Below, in pieces: positions 57,780-63,292 of a stretch of DNA of 63,292 bases. The notes beneath the pieces are model-generated. The model had not been told where the DNA came from and made no database searches. It worked only from the letters and a program-made list of their open reading frames with translations. Location of the stretch: NCBI GenBank assembly GCA_003671195.1, contig QWPJ01000125.1, positions 1 to 63,292 on the forward strand. Reading direction: 5' to 3'. A program made the translations under genes and the position numbers. The DNA is from Planctomycetota bacterium (GTDB lineage Bacteria > Planctomycetota > Planctomycetia > Pirellulales > Pirellulaceae). Each line of letters begins with the position of its first letter. Position 1 is the first letter of the stretch.

Positions 57780-57851
57780 GATTTAGCCGATTTAGCCGAT
57801 TTAGCCGATTTAGCCGATTTAGCCGATTTAGCCGGTTTAACCGGTTTAGCC
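57780..57851. repeat. Eight 9-bp tandem units across the tsf stop codon
   Basis: Six perfect GATTTAGCC units (57780-57833) are followed by GGTTTAACC and GGTTTAGCC. The last unit contains the tsf stop codon (TTA at 57846-57848 on the plus strand). Every unit read on the minus strand contains TAA in the tsf frame, so expansion cannot extend the protein. Confidence 0.93.
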
Positions 57852-58826
57852 GATCGCGACGCGTCGGAACGCGACGATCGATGCGGTGTCGGCAAAAGCC
57901 TTCACGGCCGCCTCGACGGTCTTGGTCTCGTCGAGCACGTAAAACTGGTTGAGCAAACAGCGGTCTTGATCCAGAAGGGTGTTGTCGGCAACAAACCGAT
58001 CGATCTTGCCCGGGACAATCTTGTCCCAAATCTTCTCGGGCTTGCCCTCGGCCTTGAGCACGTCCTTGATCGCGTCTTCGGCTGCCTTCATGACCTCAGG
58101 GGTCAACTGCAATCGGCTGACGAACTGCGGAACGGTCTTCAAGGGCTTGCCAAGACGGGCCAAGTCTTCGTTCTCGGTCTTGATCCGTGCGGCCATCGAC
58201 TCGGTTTCGGTGGCGACAAATCCTGGATCGAATTCCGTGAAATTCAGAATCGATGGCTTCATCGCAGCGGTGTGCATGGCCACGCCTCGGAAGAACTCGT
58301 CGGCCCCTGCCTTGCCACCATCCTTGAACGCGAGCAAAACGCCGATCTTGCTGCCGGCATGGATGTAGCTCGAAAGCTTGTCACCACTGAGCCGGTAGAG
58401 CTCCGAGACGACGAGCTTCTCGCCGATCTTGCCGGTTTGCTCGATGAGCTTCTCGGCAACGCTCATGCCATCGATCTGCAAAGCGTTCAATTGCTCGACG
58501 CTCTCGACGTTGTTGTCCAAAGCCAACTTGCCAAGCCGGGTGGCCAGCGAAGTAAAGCCTTCGTTCTTGGCGACAAAGTCGGTCTGGCAACAGAGCGCCA
58601 AAACAACTCCAGTGGTCTTGGTGTCGTTCAAAGCCGTGACAACACAACCTTCGTTGGTGTCCCGATCGGCGACCTTATCGGCAACCTTGCGGCCCTGTTT
58701 GCGAAGGTACTCAAGAGCCCCTTCGTAGTTGCCACTGGACTCTTGCAGCGCTTTCTTGCAATCCATCAAACCAGCCCCGGTTTGCTTGCGGAGCTCGGCT
58801 ACGTCACTTGCGGAAATATTCGACAT
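57846..58826 (-). CDS. tsf: Translation elongation factor Ts
   Basis: EF-Ts exchanges GDP for GTP on EF-Tu. The 326-residue frame opens with an UBA-like domain (SASDVAELRKQTGAGLMDCKKAL). It continues with LEYLRKQGRKVADKVADRDTNEG and the core dimerisation region with QTDFVAKNEGF, and has a PEKIWDKIVPGKIDRF-type motif near the C-terminus. Length is slightly above the usual 280-300. It lies 47 bases after rpsB, the conserved order, and is presumably cotranscribed. Its stop codon is embedded in a 9-bp tandem repeat. Confidence 0.97.
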   Translation of the reverse strand: MSNISASDVAELRKQTGAGLMDCKKALQESSGNYEGALEYLRKQGRKVADKVADRDTNEGCVVTALNDTKTTGVVLALCCQTDFVAKNEGFTSLATRLGKLALDNNVESVEQLNALQIDGMSVAEKLIEQTGKIGEKLVVSELYRLSGDKLSSYIHAGSKIGVLLAFKDGGKAGADEFFRGVAMHTAAMKPSILNFTEFDPGFVATETESMAARIKTENEDLARLGKPLKTVPQFVSRLQLTPEVMKAAEDAIKDVLKAEGKPEKIWDKIVPGKIDRFVADNTLLDQDRCLLNQFYVLDETKTVEAAVKAFADTASIVAFRRVAIG

Positions 58827-58873
58827 TGATCTGTTTTCTCCAGTTATTAGCTCATTAGCATGGATCGAATGCG

Positions 58874-59665
58874 TTAGCCCAAAGCTTCTTTTTCAGCCAT
58901 CGCTGCCATTTCGCTCACGGCGTCTTTGACTGCCGATGCCGCTGCCGGTGCGGACTGCGGAACGGTCTTCATCAACTCAGGATTCTCCGACTTGCCAGCC
59001 AACACCGCATCAGCAAGTTGCTTGACAATCAAATCGATCGAGCGAATACCGTCATCGTTGCCTGGGATGACCAAGTCAACTTGCGATGGATCGCAGTCGG
59101 TGTCGATCAGAGCGACGGTTGTGATCCCCAAAGCCTTCGCTTCGCGAATCGCATTCTTTTCTTTCTTCGGATCGATAATGACAAGGCACTCTGGCATTCG
59201 GTTCAGGGTGCGGATCCCGTTAAGGTTCCGATAGATCTTGCGATACTCACGGCTCAAGGCCGATTGCATCTTCTTGGAATATCCATTGAGCTTTTCGCTG
59301 TTCATGATCGTCTCGAGTTCCTCGAGTCGACCCATCCGATCGCGAATCGTTCGGAAGTTTGTCAAACAACCTCCTAGCCAACGCTCGCTGACAAACGGCA
59401 TCCCACATCGGGTCGCCTCTCGCTGGATGACCTCGGATGCCTGACGCTTGGTCCCGACAAACAGCACAAGCGAACCACCTTGGGCCACCTGGCTCAAATA
59501 CTTCTTGGCTCGCAACATCCCACGAAGCGTCTCGCGAATGTCGATAATGTGAATCAGATTCTTGCGGCCGTAGATATACGGTGCCATCTTGGGATTCCAC
59601 CGACTCACTCGGTGTCCGAAGTGCGCACCTGCCTCAATCAATTTGCTTACTAACTCGTTTGCCAC
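58874..59665 (-). CDS. rpsB: 30S ribosomal protein S2
   Basis: S2 is a small-subunit ribosomal protein. I choose GTG 59665, giving [18 protein letters not shown], which matches the family N-terminus. It is preceded by AAGGAGATAAGC, an excellent ribosome-binding site. A longer frame from 59782 would add an unrelated 39 residues. Signature stretches are [33 protein letters not shown] and [12 protein letters not shown]. The 263-residue product has a short Ala-rich tail ([13 protein letters not shown]). It heads the rpsB-tsf operon. Confidence 0.97.
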   Translation of the reverse strand: MANELVSKLIEAGAHFGHRVSRWNPKMAPYIYGRKNLIHIIDIRETLRGMLRAKKYLSQVAQGGSLVLFVGTKRQASEVIQREATRCGMPFVSERWLGGCLTNFRTIRDRMGRLEELETIMNSEKLNGYSKKMQSALSREYRKIYRNLNGIRTLNRMPECLVIIDPKKEKNAIREAKALGITTVALIDTDCDPSQVDLVIPGNDDGIRSIDLIVKQLADAVLAGKSENPELMKTVPQSAPAAASAVKDAVSEMAAMAEKEALG

Positions 59666-60045
59666 GCTTATCTCCTTCAAATTCCCGAAATTCCAAAGGT
59701 TCCCCCTCGGAAGACCAGACATGAGCGAAATCCTGCCATGAAAGAACTCGGCGGCAAAACCAAATCCCACACAGATCCGCAACGACGCAGACCTTCGGCC
59801 ACTAAAAAGAATTTCGCAAGGTTTCTCAAATCGGGACGCACGGAGTCTGTCTAACCCCTTACTTGCCGACCCTTTACGGAGAGAATTACAACGGATCTGC
59901 CAGTTCCGTCAATCGTAAATCCGGTCCATCGGCTCCAATCGAACCCAAAATCCACCATTCCTTGACCTCCAAAACCCACTTCCGCCCAAAATAGCCCCCG
60001 AAATAGCCCCCGAAATCCACCTCGAAGAACTCCCGTACCCTACCC
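59666..60045. other. Divergent region between rpsB and the dehydrogenase gene
   Basis: This region should hold the rpsB leader and promoter, where an S2 autoregulatory structure may exist; I could not identify one with confidence. A 12-bp direct repeat (AAATAGCCCCCG twice, then a partial third copy) lies at about 59991-60018. No gene is supported; a 63-codon minus frame at 59886-60077 looks spurious. Confidence 0.35.
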
Positions 60046-60978
60046 GTGAAATCATCCTCCCCGAACTCTCCGATCAACCCCTCGGCATCGCGTCGCGAAA
60101 CCGTCGCAATCGTCGGCGCAGGCTGGACCGGCCGACAAATCGCCGGCCAAATGCTCTCGCACGGCCTGAATGTCCTGCTGTGCGACCCCTACCCCGCTCC
60201 CCTGATTGCCTCCAAAGACTGGATCCTTGAGAACCTCGGTCCCTTTGGCGACGAAGGCTATTGGCCCAAATGCTCCCAAGCCGAAATCGAAGCGAACCTC
60301 GAACTCCTCGAACTCCCTGTGCTGCTCGAACGCGCTTCCGAACTAGCCCATGTCGATCTGGTTCTCGAAAGCGTCCCGGAACTGGCCGCCCTGAAACGAC
60401 GACTCCTCAAACAACTCTCCGAAGCATTCTCAGCCGAAACGATCCTGGCCTCGAACAGCTCGTACTTCGTACCCTCGACCTTTTCAAAATACATCCAACA
60501 CCCGGCTCGCTACGCGCACTTCCATTTCCATGTCCCCATCTGGAAAGCCACCCTGGTCGATGTGGCCGCCGGTCCCGATACCCACCCCGATACCCTCGAA
60601 CGCCTGAGCCAACTGGCTCGCAAAATCGGACAAACTCCGATCGTCCAAACGGTCGAAAACAGCGGCTATCTATTCAATGCCATGCTCAAATCGGTCCTCC
60701 TCTCGGCCTTGCAACTCCTCGATCGAGGTGTCAGCGACCCACAAAGCATCGACCTAGCTTGGACCAAAGCCACCGGAATGAACGTCGGGCCCTTTGGCAT
60801 CATGGACCAAATCGGACTCGATCTGATGCTCCAGACAATGTCCAACGCACGGTTCGTCGAAGGGGACGAGGTATGGGCTCCCCTGATCGCTCGCATCGAA
60901 CCCCTCATCGCTGCGGGCCATCTCGGTGTCAAAACCGGACAAGGCTTCTTCGAATACCCAAACTGCAAACCGCACTGA
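60046..60978 (+). CDS. 3-hydroxyacyl-CoA dehydrogenase-like protein
   Basis: This 310-residue enzyme has a Rossmann motif VAIVGAGWTGRQIAG (G24, G26, G29), LVLESVPE, ILASNSSYF and HFHFHVPIWKATLVDVAAGP. A helical C-terminal domain has VENSGYLFNAMLKSVLLSAL and MNVGPFGIMDQIGLDL. These match the short 3-hydroxyacyl-CoA dehydrogenase family, which oxidises 3-hydroxyacyl-CoA or related hydroxy acids with NAD. The His of the usual catalytic HFFNP motif corresponds to HFHVP here. Whether it acts in fatty-acid oxidation is not shown by neighbours. It is convergent with the 646-residue unknown protein, 18 bases apart. Confidence 0.9.
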   Translation: MKSSSPNSPINPSASRRETVAIVGAGWTGRQIAGQMLSHGLNVLLCDPYPAPLIASKDWILENLGPFGDEGYWPKCSQAEIEANLELLELPVLLERASELAHVDLVLESVPELAALKRRLLKQLSEAFSAETILASNSSYFVPSTFSKYIQHPARYAHFHFHVPIWKATLVDVAAGPDTHPDTLERLSQLARKIGQTPIVQTVENSGYLFNAMLKSVLLSALQLLDRGVSDPQSIDLAWTKATGMNVGPFGIMDQIGLDLMLQTMSNARFVEGDEVWAPLIARIEPLIAAGHLGVKTGQGFFEYPNCKPH

Positions 60979-60996
60979 GACTCCCAGCGCCGACCC

Positions 60997-62937
60997 TTAG
61001 GACTTGCGGATAAAGTTCGCCGCGTAAGTTCGCACGTGACGACCATTGAGAACATGGAAGACCCTCAACTGCTGAATCACACTGTCCGAGAAATGCGCAA
61101 GCGGCACATGGACCAACTTGCGCGAATACCTCTTGGCTATCTTCTTGAGAACCTGACCCGGCGGAGTCGAGCTCATCAAGGCCACATGCCGCGATTCGGA
61201 GTGCAAACATGCTGCGGCAACCAACCGCTGCTCGAGCGTGTCGGTAAAGTCCAATCGCTCGTCTTGCCAAATGTCGACAATCGGCCTAGGCGGATAGATG
61301 AACATCGACCCCCCATAGGTGGCCATCGCGACCCCAGGTCCAATCATCTGTTTATGAAAAGGGGTGGCGAAGAAGGCCAACGTCGACTCCTCGGGATGCT
61401 CGGAAAACCAAGTCGCTCTCCAGGAATACTCGCGAGGATCCGGCTCGGGATCGAATATCATCACCGTCACGTTGACCTGCCCGACTGACGGTGGATTGAC
61501 CTTCACATACAAAGATCCGTCATGCCAATGCCGCAACGTCTCACGTAGATCCAAACCATCCATAATGCTCGTCGTGAACTTCTCGGTCCTGGCCAAGTCC
61601 GCACCGAGGATCTGACGCGCTCGCTCAGCAACCCGATTGCGGAAACTCTCGATCTGCGTGTCCTCCTCAGGCCACGAACACTGCATGTAAGGATTCCAAC
61701 GGCTCTCCCAACGACGCTGATCTTTTTTCCCTGCGGGCCGCTTAAGCTCCAATGCATGCCACTGCATCGGGGGGCCCGGCAAGCGCGACACCAACGCCGT
61801 CGGACCCGTACCAGGCAAATGGCCGACCCCAATCCCCATCCGGATCGTCTCTAAACCCACCGTCTGCTCGTAACTGTCAAATCGATACTCCGTCGCCGAA
61901 TTGACCAAGTGACTCGTGTACGTATCGCCCATCATCTGCTGTGCCGACTTGGCCAATGTATAAAAACTCGGTGTCATCCGACGATCGAGCAACGTCTGAT
62001 TCCGCACATACTTCAAACACTGCGATATCAACAAAGGAGTAATCTGCCGTGCGCGATTCCCAAGCTCCTGGCGATAGGAACTCCGGGCCGTGACAAACAA
62101 CTCCTTAAGACCCTCGGCCACCACCCGATCGTCATCCTCGAAATCCTGCCGAGCCTGCTCGATAAGCCCCGTAATAAACGGCAACTCGCCGAGCATAAAA
62201 AGATAACTCCGCGGATCGACCCCATAAAGCTCGGCTCTCGGAGCGTCATCCCCACGTGAATCCTCGCGATCTTCCGCATCCGACTGCCCCTTGCCAATCG
62301 CCTCTCGGAGCCATGGCCAAGTCTCCAGCGGGCACAAGGCCACAATCCGAGAATAGCGAGCGCGCATCGCTAAAATCCTCCGGGCCATCGTATCGATCCG
62401 CTCGAGAACCGAGGAACTGGCTAACCCTAAACTCGGCGGACCGATGGCCGGCAACATCGCACTACAGAATCGCTCAAGCGTCGTGTGGCGTATCGCATAA
62501 CAGTCGGCGATCACCGGCGAATGATTCTCGATCGAATCCCCCTCGCTATCAATCCACTCTAAAGCAATCCTTTCTCCTAAGGCCATGCGGATCGCGGCGA
62601 TCAGAGCCTGACAAGGATCGATCGGAACATAAGTCCCCCGAGGCATCGACTCAGGTAAGTCCTGGTCCCCCAAGTCCCGGTCCCCCAAGTCCCGGTCCCA
62701 CCGCGCTGTATCCTCGATAGCATCCTGCTCAAGTGCATTTCTTCGGACCACCATCGACAAGGCCGGCAACCGCTCGATCCCTCGGATCACCTCCTCGGAA
62801 AAAGACTCCGGCAACGGCACGGCCAACGCATCAAACGATCGACTCAATAACTCCTTGCGAAGCGCACTGGCATAAGCCGCACTGCCATGCACTACCGGAA
62901 TCAACGTCAACCAATTGCCCAAGGAAAAAACGCTCAT
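60997..62937 (-). CDS. Unrecognised 646-residue protein
   Basis: I do not recognise this protein. It has no signal peptide or transmembrane helix. The N-terminus (LTLIPVVHGSAAYASALRK then FDALAVPLPESFSEEV) vaguely recalls TraB-type or DUF5682-like HGS/DALAVPLP patterns; this is weak. The middle is helical (ALRMALGERIALEW, ERIDTMARRILAMRARYSRIVALCPLETWPWL). Residues 300-400 contain RQITPLLISQCLKYVRNQTLLDRRMTPSFYTLAKS. The last part (LVAAACLHSESRHVALMSSTPPG) is mixed alpha/beta. A 15-bp repeat at about 62660-62700 encodes DRDLGDRDLGDQDL. It is large, has no paralog in the window and ends 18 bases from the dehydrogenase gene. Confidence 0.75.
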   Translation of the reverse strand: MSVFSLGNWLTLIPVVHGSAAYASALRKELLSRSFDALAVPLPESFSEEVIRGIERLPALSMVVRRNALEQDAIEDTARWDRDLGDRDLGDQDLPESMPRGTYVPIDPCQALIAAIRMALGERIALEWIDSEGDSIENHSPVIADCYAIRHTTLERFCSAMLPAIGPPSLGLASSSVLERIDTMARRILAMRARYSRIVALCPLETWPWLREAIGKGQSDAEDREDSRGDDAPRAELYGVDPRSYLFMLGELPFITGLIEQARQDFEDDDRVVAEGLKELFVTARSSYRQELGNRARQITPLLISQCLKYVRNQTLLDRRMTPSFYTLAKSAQQMMGDTYTSHLVNSATEYRFDSYEQTVGLETIRMGIGVGHLPGTGPTALVSRLPGPPMQWHALELKRPAGKKDQRRWESRWNPYMQCSWPEEDTQIESFRNRVAERARQILGADLARTEKFTTSIMDGLDLRETLRHWHDGSLYVKVNPPSVGQVNVTVMIFDPEPDPREYSWRATWFSEHPEESTLAFFATPFHKQMIGPGVAMATYGGSMFIYPPRPIVDIWQDERLDFTDTLEQRLVAAACLHSESRHVALMSSTPPGQVLKKIAKRYSRKLVHVPLAHFSDSVIQQLRVFHVLNGRHVRTYAANFIRKS

Positions 62938-63067
62938 CGCTTTTTAAGTCTCTTTCGCGGTTCTAGCAATTCGCAATTTGAGAAATGGACACTTGTTCTG
63001 AGATCCTAAGCCACCGGGATTCTCTGCGAGTTACCCGAGTAGTTCAAGTCGACCTGCTCGGCTAGGC

Positions 63068-63088
63068 CGATCCATTTTTGATGGATCG
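63068..63088. other. 8-bp perfect hairpin in the right-hand intergenic region
   Basis: CGATCCAT (63068-63075) pairs with ATGGATCG (63081-63088) around TTTTG. It lies in the 220-base gap upstream of the 646-residue gene. It could be a leader structure of that gene, or a second terminator-like stem; no T-run follows. Confidence 0.4.
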
Positions 63089-63116
63089 ATTCATAAAACC
63101 TTATGAAAAACCTGCG

Positions 63117-63142
63117 AAAAAACCAGCCTTTCCAAAAGGCTG
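63117..63142 (-). terminator. Minus-strand Rho-independent terminator
   Basis: On the minus strand CAGCCTT-TTGGA-AAGGCTG is followed immediately by GTTTTTT (63122-63117). Stem, loop and T-run all fit an intrinsic terminator. Its direction implies a minus-strand transcript arriving from beyond the right edge. Confidence 0.65.
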
Positions 63143-63157
63143 AGACAAAAAACAGTT

Positions 63158-63292
63158 TTGATTGGGGCTTTGGCACCAACATTGCTCTACACCGATCTGG
63201 CGCGACGGCCGTTTCGATACAGCAGTCGCGAGTTTCTTAAGGACGGTCGGGAGAAAAGTTGGAACCGATTTGAGATGGAAGAACTCAAATCG
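63158..63292 (+). CDS. Possible 5' end of a gene running off the right edge
   Basis: A plus frame is open from TTG 63158 to the window end (45 codons: LIGALAPTLLYTDLARR... then ...WNRFEMEELKS). Its balanced charge and first-codon G bias look protein-like. There is no ribosome-binding site, and ATG 63276-region could be a later start. The minus-strand terminator at 63117-63142 argues instead for a minus gene ending near 63193. Only more sequence can decide. Confidence 0.3.
   Translation, partial: MIGALAPTLLYTDLARRPFRYSSREFLKDGREKSWNRFEMEELKS

Noticed and set aside
63103..63240. 45-codon plus frame starting ATG 63103
   Set aside because: It runs through the terminator hairpin, has no ribosome-binding site and competes with a more protein-like frame from 63158.

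Overview
The window looks like a chromosomal segment of a planctomycete, probably of the Pirellulaceae/Pirellulales. This is an inference from gene families, not from a marker-gene comparison. The signs are DUF1501 and DUF1549/DUF1553 proteins with CxxCH heme sites, a giant secreted beta-helix protein, a dockerin-tagged haloperoxidase, an LExR-type N-terminal motif on two exported proteins, glycine-rich von Willebrand A and DUF11 proteins, and DUF1080 and Gfo/Idh/MocA genes. Base composition is moderately GC-rich by eye. I see no rRNA, tRNA, CRISPR array, insertion sequence or phage gene.

Layout. 1-12866 (minus) is one uninterrupted reading frame of at least 4288 codons for a giant exported protein; its 3' end lies outside the window. 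13280-16039 (plus) holds ffh, rpsP and trmD, followed by a GH13 glycosidase (16131-17642). 17572-22160 (minus) is a compact three-gene unit: a gluzincin metallopeptidase, a ComEC-like metallo-beta-lactamase-fold protein and a DUF2235 alpha/beta hydrolase. An array of palindromic repeats (22272-22701) lies directly upstream of it. 22713-27617 (minus) holds a DUF420 membrane protein, mtnA and a cytochrome c/propeller/cupredoxin fusion. 27741-38667 is mixed: a secreted protein, a MoxR-type ATPase, a UvrD/PcrA helicase, L-serine dehydratase, a secreted HExxH protein, a Gfo/Idh-DUF1080 pair, an AT-hook protein and a small Cys-rich secreted protein. 38753-43348 (minus) holds the haloperoxidase and a tightly coupled adenylate-forming enzyme/SufS-like pair. 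44004-51172 holds two divergent large exported proteins.

51563-57557 (minus) is a four-gene unit: DUF1549/DUF1553, DUF1501, an ECF sigma factor, and a membrane protein that joins a putative anti-sigma segment to a heme-binding domain. A second copy of the palindromic repeat family (51247-51557) lies at its 3' end. 57846-59665 (minus) is rpsB-tsf. 60046-62937 holds a 3-hydroxyacyl-CoA dehydrogenase-like gene and an unrecognised 646-residue protein. The right edge may carry the start of another gene.

The best candidates for undescribed biology are three. First, the repeat family, whose two main hairpins carry mutually complementary loops. Second, the peptidase/MBL/DUF2235 operon beside it. Third, the sigma factor coupled to a fused anti-sigma/heme protein. 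A further signal at sequence level is the large number of short 9-15 bp tandem duplications, inside and outside genes.
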